64,000 nucleotides of DNA, taken from Leifsonia sp. Root112D2. GTDB lineage: Bacteria; Actinomycetota; Actinomycetes; Actinomycetales; Microbacteriaceae. The stretch lies in assembly GCF_001424905.1 (NCBI RefSeq), contig NZ_LMCU01000001.1, forward strand, positions 861,480 through 925,479. The letters are read 5' to 3'. The notes below the pieces were generated by a model. The model was not told where the DNA came from. It made no database searches and was given only the letters and a program-made list of their open reading frames with translations. The translations under genes were made by a program, and so were the position numbers. The stretch's first letter is position 1. Each line of letters starts with the position of its first letter. Of the stretch, positions 41,317-49,602 are shown in pieces.

Positions 41317-41958
41317 GTGAGCAATGACGCACACACGCAGGGGGCCGCGACCGACACGGTCGAGGCATCCGGCTTGAAGAATCTGCCCTACGAGGCCGTC
41401 GAGGTGAGCACCGATCGTCTGGTGCTGCGCCCGCTGACCGAAGACGACATCGAGACGGCACAGTCGTATCGCAATCGCGAAGGCGTCGCCCGTTACCTGT
41501 TGTGGGAGGTGCACGAGCGCGAGCAGGGCGAAGAACCGTTCGCGGGTCGGCGCGCGCTGCGCAGGCTTGAGCACGACGGAGACGGCCTGGTCTTCGCGGT
41601 CGAGATGCCCGATGCGAATGGCGGGCACTCACGGGTGATAGGCGACATGAGCGTGTTTCTCAAGAGCGCGGCGGATGCCCAACTCGAGGTCGGTTGGGTG
41701 TTTCACCCGGCCGTGCACGGTCGCGGCTATGCGACCGAGGCCGCCCAGGCCCTGCTGCGTGTGTGCTTCGAGACGCTCGGTGCGCACCGCGTCGTGGCCG
41801 AGTTGGACCCGCGCAACGAGGTTTCCGCCCGCCTGTGCGACACGCTGGGGATGCGCCGCGAGGGGCACTACCTGGAGAATGTGCTCGTCGACGGGGCGTG
41901 GACCGACACCTGCATCCACGCGATTCTCGACCGGGAGTTCGCCGCGCTGACGACGTAG
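41317..41958 (+). CDS. GNAT family N-acetyltransferase (RimJ-like)
   Basis: This 213-residue acetyltransferase resembles the RimJ/RimL branch: STDRLVLRPLTEDDIETAQ near residues 31-49, VGWVFHPAVHGRGYATEAAQALL near 125-147 with the acetyl-CoA-binding RGYATEA, and ELDPRNEVSARLCDTLGMRREG near 165-186. Its acceptor is unknown; relatives acetylate ribosomal proteins or antibiotics. GTG 41317 has AAGGGGAG 7 nt upstream, and the longer open frame lies within hemA. It may be cotranscribed with hemA. Confidence 0.87.
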   Translation: MSNDAHTQGAATDTVEASGLKNLPYEAVEVSTDRLVLRPLTEDDIETAQSYRNREGVARYLLWEVHEREQGEEPFAGRRALRRLEHDGDGLVFAVEMPDANGGHSRVIGDMSVFLKSAADAQLEVGWVFHPAVHGRGYATEAAQALLRVCFETLGAHRVVAELDPRNEVSARLCDTLGMRREGHYLENVLVDGAWTDTCIHAILDREFAALTT

Positions 41959-41964
41959 TCGACG

Positions 41965-42056
41965 TTGGTTGAGGAGCAGTCGAGGTACGAGGCTGCGTCT
42001 CGAAACCAGCGTGGCGCCACGGGTTTCGAGACGCTCGTTCCTCGCTCCTCAACCGG
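41965..42056. repeat. Palindromic GGTTGAGGAGC repeat
   Basis: Left arm TTGGTTGAGGAGC...GTCTCGAAACC, centre containing GTGGCGCCAC, right arm GGTTTCGAGACGCTCGTTCC...CTCCTCAACC. It separates the convergent GNAT and FAD oxidoreductase genes. Confidence 0.82.
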
Positions 42057-42062
42057 CAGAGG

Positions 42063-43616
42063 TCAGTAGCGCTGGGGCTGGGTGAAGAGGCCGCGGGGGT
42101 CGTACTTGCTGACGACGGCTGCGAGCTGGGCCGCGTTGTCGCCGAAGTAGGCGGTCGCGGGGTCGGTGAGTTCGGCATCCGCGTAATTCACGTATGCACC
42201 GTTGCCCCAGTGCGGCGTCATCGCCGCGCGGAATCCGCGCACGTAGGCGTAGTAGGGCTCGGGTGCCGCCCCGACCGCGAACGTCGAGGTGTACTGCACG
42301 CTCGCGAGTGCGCTGCGGTGCACGAAGGCGGTGGCATCGGGGGCGACGGATGCGACGGCGCCGCCGAGCGCATCCATCGAGATGCCGCCCTCGGTCATGC
42401 CCTTCACCTTCTGGGCCGCCTGCACCTGGGCGATCAGATCGGCGATGCCCTTGTCGTCGAGCACGTCGTTCGCGATGTGCGAGGTGTTGGCGTATGGTTC
42501 CCGCGTGAGCTTGCCGCCCGTGCCGGTCTGGCATTGGTCGAGGGAGAGTCCGGCGCATCCGGCGTAGCGCATCATGGCGTCGCCGTAGTTGTGGGTGCCG
42601 GCATCCTGCTCGCTGGGGGCGGTGCCGACCGCGTCCAGGAACGGGGCGAGCTGGGCGTCGAGACCGGTGCCGTTCGCGTCGCCGAGCCAGGTGCCCGAGA
42701 CGGTCAATTGCGGGCCTGACGGATGCTGCTCGCCGCCGAGCAGCTTGAGCGTCGACCACAGCTTCGGGTTCGCCTTCGGCGCCCAGTTCTGCCAGGCCTT
42801 GATCACCTGTGCGGCCCGGGTCATCGGCCAGCTGAGGAAGAACATCGTGACGAAGGGCGCCGGCACCGTGGTGAAGGTGAGGCGCGTGACCACGCCGAGG
42901 TGGCCGCCGCCGCCCCCACGGCAGGCCCAGAACAGATCGGCGTTCGTCTTCTCGTTGGCGATGCGCACCTTTCCGTCAGCGGTGACGATCTGCACCTCGG
43001 TGAGCGCGTCGCAGGTGAGCCCGTACGCGCGCACGAGCACGCCGACCCCGCCGCCGAGGGTGAGTCCGGTGATGCCGACGGTCGCGCAGGATCCACCCGC
43101 CAAGGCCCGGCCGGCGTTGCCGAGCGCGTCGTAGACCTGCGCGAGTGACGCGCCGGCGCCCACCGTCACGGTCTGGTCGCTGTTCACGGTGACCGTGGAC
43201 ATCCCACGCGAATCGAGAATGAGGGAAGCCGGCATGCCGGTTCCCGGCGCACCACCCGACGACCAACCGGGGTAGCTGTGTCCGCCCGAGCGCAAGGCGA
43301 GCGGCACGGCGTATTTCCTGGCAAAGGCGAGCCCGGCGGCAACATCGGCCGCGGATGCCGCGGTCAGCACCGCGAGCGGCTGCGCGTCGTCGTATTCGGG
43401 GTTCTCGGTGAGCTTCGCCGTGTCGTAGCCGGCGTCACCCGGCCTGTTCAGCGTGCCAGTCGTCGTGCTGGCGAGGGCAGCCCAATCCGGCGGGCTTCCG
43501 GGCGTCTTCGTCGGGGTGTGGCTCGGCGAAGGATGCTCGGGCGCACAGGCGGCGAGCAGCCCGACAACCCCGATTGCCCCCAGCCCGAGCGCGGATCGAC
43601 GCGTGATCTCGGCCAT
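42063..43616 (-). CDS. Exported FAD-binding oxidoreductase (BBE type), Tat/lipoprotein
   Basis: This 517-residue flavoprotein has a twin-arginine signal (TRRSALGLG, residues 5-13) followed by a hydrophobic stretch and lipobox LAAC at about 21-24, so it is probably exported folded and lipid-anchored. It likely binds FAD at two residues: the His in RSGGHSYPG near 110 and the Cys in AGGSCATVGITGLTLGGG near 170. The C-terminal BBE segment ends YDPRGLFTQPQRY. The substrate is unknown; an extracytoplasmic sugar or phenolic compound is plausible. A Ser/Pro/Thr linker follows the lipobox. Confidence 0.86.
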   Translation of the reverse strand: MAEITRRSALGLGAIGVVGLLAACAPEHPSPSHTPTKTPGSPPDWAALASTTTGTLNRPGDAGYDTAKLTENPEYDDAQPLAVLTAASAADVAAGLAFARKYAVPLALRSGGHSYPGWSSGGAPGTGMPASLILDSRGMSTVTVNSDQTVTVGAGASLAQVYDALGNAGRALAGGSCATVGITGLTLGGGVGVLVRAYGLTCDALTEVQIVTADGKVRIANEKTNADLFWACRGGGGGHLGVVTRLTFTTVPAPFVTMFFLSWPMTRAAQVIKAWQNWAPKANPKLWSTLKLLGGEQHPSGPQLTVSGTWLGDANGTGLDAQLAPFLDAVGTAPSEQDAGTHNYGDAMMRYAGCAGLSLDQCQTGTGGKLTREPYANTSHIANDVLDDKGIADLIAQVQAAQKVKGMTEGGISMDALGGAVASVAPDATAFVHRSALASVQYTSTFAVGAAPEPYYAYVRGFRAAMTPHWGNGAYVNYADAELTDPATAYFGDNAAQLAAVVSKYDPRGLFTQPQRY

Positions 43617-43645
43617 GGGGCCAATGCTAGCCGTCGGCTCGTTTC

Positions 43646-43740
43646 GCTGGTTGAGGAGCGAGGAACGAGCGTCTCGAAACCTGCGTGGCGCGGCGGGTTT
43701 CGAGAGGGGGCCTCATTCCTCGACCCCTCCTCAACCAGCG
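43646..43740. repeat. Palindromic GGTTGAGGAGC repeat overlapping a stop codon
   Basis: A well-preserved left arm and a diverged right arm (GGTTTCGAGAGGG...CTCCTCAACCAGC). The right end provides the last codons and TGA of the methyltransferase gene read on the minus strand. Confidence 0.82.
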
Positions 43741-44483
43741 GTGGCTGGCAGGCGCGCTCGAGTGGCCCGGGTGATGTACGGGAGGGGCAGGGGGTCGCGA
43801 CCGGCGACATCCGGATGCGTGTCGAGCAGTTCGCGCACGCGGCCCAGCAGCGCCGTACGTCGTTCTTCGGGCAGCACAATCACGTAGCTGCGCGAGGCAA
43901 CGAGGTCGAGCAGTGCCGCGCGGGTGATGCGGTGCGTCCAGCGCACCTCGTGGTGCTGCGCCTCACCGAACGGCGCACCGATCGTGGGGTCACCGGCGTC
44001 GAAGTCATGCTCGCGCGTCTCGGTGATGAGCTCGCCGAATCGGGCCACCCACTCAACGCTCTCGTCGCGGATGTTCCACACCAGTCCCAGCGTTCCGCCG
44101 GGCCGCAGCACGCGCGCCGCCTCGGGCACGGCGCGCGCGGGATCGACCCAGTGCCAGGCCTGGGCGACGAGCACCGCGTCGACGCTCGCAACGGGCAGCG
44201 GAATCTCTTCGGCGCTGCCGGCGAGTGCCGTCGCGCTCGGCAGCGCGCGCTCCAGCTGCGCCCGCATGCCGTCGAGCGGCTCGACGGCCACCGTGTCGAG
44301 GCCGCGTGCGAGCAGCGAGCGGGTGAGCTTGCCCGTTCCCGCGCCGAGGTCGAGCACGCGGGTGGCGCCGGGCGGCAGCATCCAGTCGACCGCGGCATCC
44401 GGATACCCGGGCCGGCCGCGCTCGTAGGCCTCTGCGGCCGCCCCGAACGAGTGCGCGTGCCGGTCTTTCGATGCAGCATCCAT
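43731..44483 (-). CDS. Class I SAM-dependent methyltransferase
   Basis: This 250-residue protein has the Rossmann methyltransferase motifs: motif I VLDLGAGTGKLTRSLL near residue 44, an acidic end of strand 2 in VAVEPLDGMRAQL near 65, and AQAWHWVDPARAVPEAARVLRPGG near 105-128. That places it in the methyltransferase-11 group with HWxD-type motif. Substrate is unknown. The ATG at 44483 has CAGGCT 6 nt upstream. The stop codon and the last Ala-Gly codons come from the adjacent palindromic repeat, so the original C-terminus may have been changed by its insertion. Confidence 0.85.
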   Translation of the reverse strand: MDAASKDRHAHSFGAAAEAYERGRPGYPDAAVDWMLPPGATRVLDLGAGTGKLTRSLLARGLDTVAVEPLDGMRAQLERALPSATALAGSAEEIPLPVASVDAVLVAQAWHWVDPARAVPEAARVLRPGGTLGLVWNIRDESVEWVARFGELITETREHDFDAGDPTIGAPFGEAQHHEVRWTHRITRAALLDLVASRSYVIVLPEERRTALLGRVRELLDTHPDVAGRDPLPLPYITRATRARLPATAG

Positions 44484-44489
44484 GCCCCC

Positions 44490-44495
44490 AGCCTG
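44490..44495 (-). promoter_or_regulatory. -10-like box CAGGCT of the methyltransferase gene
   Basis: CAGGCT ends 6 nt before ATG 44483; it lacks the first T of the consensus. Confidence 0.35.
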
Positions 44496-44536
44496 CCACC
44501 GCCACGCCCGGCCCGCTGAGGGTTCGCCCATCTACC

Positions 44537-44635
44537 TGCGCATAACTCATGCTGTTTGCCGCGCGGGGTCTTGGCTTCCCGCGCCAATACGCGGATGCCG
44601 CCCTCCCCTGTCGCAAACTGCATGAGTTATGCGCA
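44537..44635. repeat. Long inverted repeat with 23-bp arms and a nested hairpin
   Basis: Arms 44537-44559 and 44613-44635 match at 22 of 23 positions. The 53-nt centre contains a second GC-rich stem, GCGCGGG paired with CCCGCGC. It lies in the 218-bp gap (44484-44701) between two codirectional minus-strand genes; I see no gene in that gap. Confidence 0.8.
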
Positions 44636-44701
44636 CGACGCACGGCGGGGTGGCCGTCCACGGACGGGTTCCGCGCGTGCGGCAGCGACGGCGGGTGCGG
44701 C

Positions 44702-45802
44702 TCAGTGCACCTGGGTGCCGAAGAGGTACCCGAGCGCGTAGGTGACCGCGGCGGCCGCGTAGCCGATGAACAGCTGACGCAGCGCACGGCGTAGCGGCGG
44801 CGCGCCCGAAAGCAGGCCGACGATCGCGCCCGTGCCCAGCAGGGCAAGACCAACGAGCACTGCAGCGACGATCACCGCGACGAGGCCCTGCAGCCCGAAC
44901 AGATACGGCAGAACGGGAATGATGGCGCCGGATGCGAAGAAACAGAAACTCGAGATCGCTGCACCCATTCCGGTACCTATCGCCTCGTGTTCGTCGGCGG
45001 GCCCCTCGGCAAGCTCAGGGACCGAGATCGGCACCGACCCGGTCTGCGTCTGTTGCGCGGCCAGTACCACGCGAGCGTGCTCCTCAGCCTCCTCGGCGCT
45101 CATGCCGCGCGCACGGTAGACGAGCGTCAACTCGTTGGCCTCGAGATCCAGGTGCGGAAGCGCGGTCTCCGTCTCGGTTCCAGGCTGGGATGCCTCCAGC
45201 AACTCCCGCTGCGAGCGCACCGACACGTACTCCCCCGCACCCATCGACAGGGCGCCCGCGAGCAGGCCTGCGATGCCGGTGACGAGCACGATGGAAGAGG
45301 ACACGCCCGTCGCGCCGATGCCAAGAATCAGGGAGAGGTTGCTGACCAGGCCGTCATTCGCGCCGAACACGGCGGCGCGGAAGGTACCCGAGAGCCGCTG
45401 CCGGCCGCGGGTGGCGAGCCCCCGCACGACTTCCTCGTGGATGCGCTCGTCTGCCGCCATCGCATCCGTCGCGTCGTCGTCTGCCTCATACGGCGAGCGC
45501 GATTCCGCGCGCTGGGCGAGCGCGAGCACGAAGACCGAGCCGAAGCGGCGGGCGAGAAGACCGAGCATGCGGGTGCGGATGTCGCCCTTGCGCGGTTTGC
45601 CCGCGTGCTCCCCCAACAACTCGAGCCAGTGCGCCTCGTGCCGGCCCTCGGCATCCGCCAATGCGAGCAGAATCTGCTTCTCCTCGCCGTCGCGACGGCC
45701 CGCCAAGTCGCGGTAGACCGCGGCCTCAGCGCGCTCATCGGCGAGGTATTGGCGCCAGCGGCGAATCTGCGCCGGGGTCGGCCGCGCGGGCGAGGCGGGC
45801 AT
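44702..45802 (-). CDS. Ferritin-like domain plus VIT1/CCC1 iron/manganese transporter
   Basis: This 366-residue protein joins an N-terminal rubrerythrin/ferritin-like helical bundle (Glu/His pairs such as DERAEAAVYRDLAG near 21 and EGRHEAHWLELL near 52) to a VIT1-family membrane domain. The VIT part starts GTFRAAVFGANDGLVSNLSLILG near 140-162. It has five helices and the cytoplasmic metal-binding loop with RARGMSAEEAEEHAR near 232. It is predicted to export Fe2+ or Mn2+. The loop contains the peptide SVPELAEGP, encoded by a dispersed 16-bp repeat. It lies 3 bp after glyS. Confidence 0.88.
   Translation of the reverse strand: MPASPARPTPAQIRRWRQYLADERAEAAVYRDLAGRRDGEEKQILLALADAEGRHEAHWLELLGEHAGKPRKGDIRTRMLGLLARRFGSVFVLALAQRAESRSPYEADDDATDAMAADERIHEEVVRGLATRGRQRLSGTFRAAVFGANDGLVSNLSLILGIGATGVSSSIVLVTGIAGLLAGALSMGAGEYVSVRSQRELLEASQPGTETETALPHLDLEANELTLVYRARGMSAEEAEEHARVVLAAQQTQTGSVPISVPELAEGPADEHEAIGTGMGAAISSFCFFASGAIIPVLPYLFGLQGLVAVIVAAVLVGLALLGTGAIVGLLSGAPPLRRALRQLFIGYAAAAVTYALGYLFGTQVH
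45006..45021. repeat. TCGGCAAGCTCAGGGA repeat inside the VIT gene
   Basis: Identical to 39837-39852. On the minus strand it is read in frame as part of VPELAE in the cytoplasmic loop of the VIT protein. Confidence 0.6.
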
Positions 45803-45805
45803 GGG

Positions 45806-47194
45806 CTACGCCCCCACCAGCCGCACGGCGAGGTAGTTCTGCAGTTCGGCGAGCGGCACGCGCTCCTGCGCCATCGAGTCGCGGTCGCGCACGGTCACCG
45901 CGTTGTCGTCGAGCGAGTCGAAGTCGACGGTCACGCAGTACGGCGTGCCGATCTCGTCCTGCCGACGGTAACGCCGCCCGATGGCCCCGGCGTCGTCGAA
46001 GTCGACGTTCCAGTTCTGGCGCAGGGATGCCGCCACCTCACGGGCAAGCGGCGAGAGACGCTCGTTGCGGCTGAGCGGAAGCACCGCGGCCTTCACGGGA
46101 GCCAGGCGCGGGTCGAGCTTGAGCACGGTGCGCTTGTCGACGCCGCCCTTCGCATTGGGCACCTCCTCCTCGTGGTAGGCGTCCACCAGGAACGCCATGA
46201 GGGAGCGCGTCAGGCCGGCCGCCGGCTCGATCACGTACGGAACCCAGCGCTCGTTCTTGGTCTGGTCGAAGTACGAGAGGTCTTTGCCGGAATGCTCGGC
46301 ATGCGTCGAGAGGTCGAAGTCGGTGCGGTTGGCCACGCCTTCGAGCTCGCCCCACTCGCTGCCCGTGAAGCCGAAGCGGTACTCGATGTCTATCGTGCGC
46401 TTCGAGTAGTGCGAGAGCTTCTCGGCCGGGTGCTCGAACAGCCGCAGGTTCTCGGGGTTGACGCCGAGGCCCGTGTACCAGGCCCAGCGATAGTCGACCC
46501 AGTACTGGAACCACTCCTCGTCGCTGCCCGGCTCCACGAAGAACTCGAGTTCCATCTGCTCGAACTCGCGCGTGCGAAAGATGAAGTTTCCCGGCGTGAT
46601 CTCGTTGCGAAAACTCTTGCCGATCTGGCCGATGCCGAACGGCGGCTTCATGCGTGCCGCCTGCAGCACATTGGCGAAGTTGGTGAAGATGCCCTGCGCA
46701 GTCTCGGGCCGTAGGTACTGCAGCCCCGACTCATCCTGAACCGGGCCCAGGTAGGTCTGCAGCATCATATTGAAGTCGCGGGGCGGGGTCCACTGGCCGC
46801 GCGTGCCGCAGTTGGGGCAGACGATGTCGGCCATGCCGTTCTCGGGCGAGCGGCCCTTCTTCTCCTCGAAGGCCTCGATGAGGTGGTCCTCGCGAAAACG
46901 CTTGTGGCAACTCAGACACTCCACGAGAGGGTCGGTGAAAACACCGACGTGACCGGATGCCTCCCACACCGCCCGGGGCAGAATCACGCTCGAATCGAGC
47001 CCGACCACGTCTTCACGACCGGTGACCATGTACCGCCACCACTGCTTCTTGATGTTCTCCTTGAGCTCGGTGCCGAGGGGGCCGTAGTCCCAGGCGGAGC
47101 GGGACCCGCCATAGATCTCACCCGCCTGAAAGACGAACCCGCGGTGACGGGCGAGGGCGATGACGGCATCGAGACGAGAAGAAGGCGCGGCCAT
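45806..47194 (-). CDS. glyS: Glycyl-tRNA synthetase (class II, single chain)
   Basis: This 462-residue synthetase charges tRNA-Gly and is of the homodimeric, eukaryote-like type used by actinobacteria. It opens LDAVIALARHRGFVFQAGEIYGGSRSAWDYGPLG, contains class II motif 2 as FRNEITPGNFIFRTREFEQMELEFF near 197-221, and motif 3 in PAAGLTRSLMAFLVDAYHEEE near 325. A zinc-binding Cys set is visible in CLSCHKRF and IVCPNCGTRG near 92-140. There is no T-box leader in the 131-bp upstream region, as expected outside Firmicutes-type regulation. Confidence 0.95.
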   Translation of the reverse strand: MAAPSSRLDAVIALARHRGFVFQAGEIYGGSRSAWDYGPLGTELKENIKKQWWRYMVTGREDVVGLDSSVILPRAVWEASGHVGVFTDPLVECLSCHKRFREDHLIEAFEEKKGRSPENGMADIVCPNCGTRGQWTPPRDFNMMLQTYLGPVQDESGLQYLRPETAQGIFTNFANVLQAARMKPPFGIGQIGKSFRNEITPGNFIFRTREFEQMELEFFVEPGSDEEWFQYWVDYRWAWYTGLGVNPENLRLFEHPAEKLSHYSKRTIDIEYRFGFTGSEWGELEGVANRTDFDLSTHAEHSGKDLSYFDQTKNERWVPYVIEPAAGLTRSLMAFLVDAYHEEEVPNAKGGVDKRTVLKLDPRLAPVKAAVLPLSRNERLSPLAREVAASLRQNWNVDFDDAGAIGRRYRRQDEIGTPYCVTVDFDSLDDNAVTVRDRDSMAQERVPLAELQNYLAVRLVGA

Positions 47195-47313
47195 GGTGGC
47201 TCCAATGGGGTGCTTGGTGGTGCATGTGCTGCTCTCACGGACGGGTGCGCCCGGGGCAATCCACCCATTTTACGGTGTCAGCAGTATTTCGCTCCCGCAG
47301 CACTCCGCGAGCG

Positions 47314-47319
47314 TAGCGT
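47314..47319 (+). promoter_or_regulatory. -10 box TAGCGT, leaderless promoter
   Basis: TAGCGT ends 6 nt before ATG 47326. Confidence 0.6.
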
Positions 47320-47325
47320 GAAGGC

Positions 47326-48471
47326 ATGAACGTCGACGAGGCCGAAGAGCTGAACGCCCCGACCCGCACGGCCGTGATCATCGGCGGAACCGGTCAGATC
47401 GGGGTGGCGTCAGCCCGCAGGCTTGCCACCAGCGGATTCTCGGTGATGCTGCTGCATCGCGGCGCGCATCCGGGGTCTCAGAATGCCCATCAGGGCGACC
47501 CGACGCTCACCGAGCTCGATGTGACCGTCGTGCGCCAGGATCGCGACGACACCGAACGGCTGCTCGAATTCGCCCGCGGGGCCGACCTCGTGGTCGACGC
47601 GGTCGCGTACACGCCCGAGCACGCCGATCAGCTCACACGGCTCGCCGGCGAGGTGGGCTCACTCGTGGTCATCTCCACGGGATCCGTGTACACGGATGCG
47701 CACGGGCGCAGCCTCGACACCGCCACCGGCCCGCATGACTTTCCCGACTTTGCGGTGCCGCTGCACGAGAGCGACCCCATCATCGAGGCGGATGTCGGCG
47801 ATGCGGCCTTCCAGACATACTCGCCTCTCAAGGCGGCGATGGAGCGCCGCCTGCTGGCGACCCCGGATCTGCCGGTGAGCATCCTGCGCCCGGGAGCCAT
47901 TCACGGGCCATTCAGCGAGGCGCTGCGCGAGTGGTATTTCATCAAACGCGTGCTCGATGGGCGGCACGAGGCCGTGCTGAGCTACGACGGCGGCAGCCAG
48001 TTCAGCCCGATCGCCACGGCCAACCTCGCCGAGCTGATCGCCCTGTGCGCCGACAAACCGGGCCGCAGGGTGCTCAACGCCGCAGACGACGAGACGCCGA
48101 CGGTGGCCGAGATCGGCCGCACCATCTTCGCGGCCATGAACCACGACGCCGAGATCGTGACGTTTGCGGGGCCGCCCGAGGGCACGCTCGGCCAGACACC
48201 GTGGTCGCTGCCGCGCCCACTGCTGCTCAGCATGGATGCCGCCCGTGCCGAACTCGGGTATGCCCCGGTCGTGAGCTACGCGGATGCCGTGGCAGGCGAC
48301 ATCCGTTGGATCACCGCCGCCGTGGAATCGGCCGCCCACAACCTCGAACAAGACTGGCAGCAGCTCTTCCCGGTGCTCGCCGAGCGCTACGGCGCCGCCA
48401 ACTGGTTTGACTACGAGGGCGAGGATGCCTGGCTGAAAACACACTCTGCCGGTCGATCAACGCCTAGCTAA
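47326..48471 (+). CDS. NAD-dependent epimerase/dehydratase family protein
   Basis: This 381-residue extended short-chain dehydrogenase has the Rossmann motif AVIIGGTGQIGVASARRL near residues 15-32, a strand-end SLVVISTGSVYTDAHG near 113, and the catalytic YxxxK as YSPLKAAMERRLL near 166. The C-terminal half (LREWYFIKRVLDG, NAADDETPTVAEIG) matches sugar-nucleotide epimerase-like proteins of uncertain substrate. It diverges from glyS. The stop overlaps the next gene's stop by 4 bp on the opposite strand. Confidence 0.83.
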   Translation: MNVDEAEELNAPTRTAVIIGGTGQIGVASARRLATSGFSVMLLHRGAHPGSQNAHQGDPTLTELDVTVVRQDRDDTERLLEFARGADLVVDAVAYTPEHADQLTRLAGEVGSLVVISTGSVYTDAHGRSLDTATGPHDFPDFAVPLHESDPIIEADVGDAAFQTYSPLKAAMERRLLATPDLPVSILRPGAIHGPFSEALREWYFIKRVLDGRHEAVLSYDGGSQFSPIATANLAELIALCADKPGRRVLNAADDETPTVAEIGRTIFAAMNHDAEIVTFAGPPEGTLGQTPWSLPRPLLLSMDAARAELGYAPVVSYADAVAGDIRWITAAVESAAHNLEQDWQQLFPVLAERYGAANWFDYEGEDAWLKTHSAGRSTPS

Positions 48472-49373
48472 TGCACGTACTCCAGCACGTCGAGGCCGAC
48501 CGTGCGCATGGCGTCGAGCACCGTGAGCCTGGCCTCGAGGGTGGCGTCGTCGAAGTAGGTCGACACCGCGTAGGAGACGCCGGCGCGTGGCCCGCGCAGC
48601 ACGCCGGCCTCGCTGTGCACGCCCGGCTCCGTGCCGGTCTTGTTGACGAGCAGGATGCTGTGGTCGGCCGTGCGATGCGCAAACGGATCGAGACCGAACG
48701 CCCCGGCAACCATGGAGACGTCGGTGTTCAGCGAGAGCCAGCCGATGACCCGCTGGCTCACCTCGGGGCCGATGATCTCGCCGCGCGCGAGAGCGCTGAA
48801 CAGCCACGTGAGCTCGTTGGAGCTTCCGACGGAAAGCTGTGGGGCATCATCCGGCCCGCGATGGTCGCGCACCAGGTCGAGCAGCGCGGTGCGCGTGAGC
48901 CCCAGCGACTGGGTGCGCGCCGCGACCGAGTCGAGGCCGACGCGACGCAGCAGCACATTGGTGGCCAGGTTGTCGCTGGTGGCACCGACGAGGGCGGCCA
49001 GATCGGCCACGGGCAGTGAGGGCGCCTGCAGATGCTGCCAGATTCCGGCGTCGCCGACCGCGTCTTCTCTGGCGCGGTCGAGCAGGGCGAGCCCATACGC
49101 CGGCTCCTGCTGCATGCGCGCGGCCACCTCGACGAGCAGCAACACCTTGCCGATGCTGGCCGTGGGCATGATGATGTGGTCGTCGATCGAGAGCAGCACC
49201 GTGCCGGTGGCGAGATCGGTGGCCCGCGCTGACACCTGCACGCCGTTGAGGGCAAGGTGCGCGAGAGCCCCGAAGCCACGCGAGAAGTTGTCGTTGCTGT
49301 CGACCCCCCGGTGCCGCCCGCGCCGGGCGCCGCGACGCGTGCGGCGTTCGGATGCCTGGGTGGGGATGGTCAC
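48468..49373 (-). CDS. Serine hydrolase, class A beta-lactamase-like
   Basis: This 301-residue protein has the penicillin-recognising triad: SxxK as TASIGKVLLL near residue 72, SDN as GATSDNLATNVLLRR near 128, and KTG as LVNKTGTEPGVHSE near 240. No clear signal peptide is visible from GTG 49373; the N-terminus is very Arg-rich (RRTRRGARRGRHR). The omega-loop Glu of true class A enzymes is not obvious, so peptidase or esterase activity is as likely as beta-lactam hydrolysis. The start codon is uncertain. Confidence 0.75.
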   Translation of the reverse strand: MTIPTQASERRTRRGARRGRHRGVDSNDNFSRGFGALAHLALNGVQVSARATDLATGTVLLSIDDHIIMPTASIGKVLLLVEVAARMQQEPAYGLALLDRAREDAVGDAGIWQHLQAPSLPVADLAALVGATSDNLATNVLLRRVGLDSVAARTQSLGLTRTALLDLVRDHRGPDDAPQLSVGSSNELTWLFSALARGEIIGPEVSQRVIGWLSLNTDVSMVAGAFGLDPFAHRTADHSILLVNKTGTEPGVHSEAGVLRGPRAGVSYAVSTYFDDATLEARLTVLDAMRTVGLDVLEYVH

Positions 49374-49518
49374 GACGGGGAGTAATCCTTCAATCCGATT
49401 TCGGATGCGTATCCCCCCAGATACCTCAGTGTCGCTGCCGTTCGGGCGGCATCTCGACACAGTCGATGCTAGCCAATCATGCCAGCGATGTCGCGTTCAT
49501 CGGCGCGTCGCGCGCGGT

Positions 49519-49599
49519 GGTTTCGAGACGCTCGTTCCTCGCTCCTCAACCAACGCTGGTTGAGGAGCCGTCGAGGAACGAGGCGGCGTCTCGAAACCC
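49519..49599. repeat. GGTTGAGGAGC repeat, two half-copies in inverted order
   Basis: Here the right half (GGTTTCGAGACG...CTCCTCAACC) precedes the left half (GGTTGAGGAGC...GTCTCGAAACC), separated by AACGCT, so the usual order is reversed. It ends 4 bp before the M13 peptidase stop codon. The rest of 49374-49518 shows no gene. Confidence 0.8.
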
Positions 49600-49602
49600 G
49601 CT

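Noticed and set aside
47195..47325. T-box or riboswitch before glyS
   Set aside because: No T-box sequence or antiterminator fold is visible, and the gap is short.
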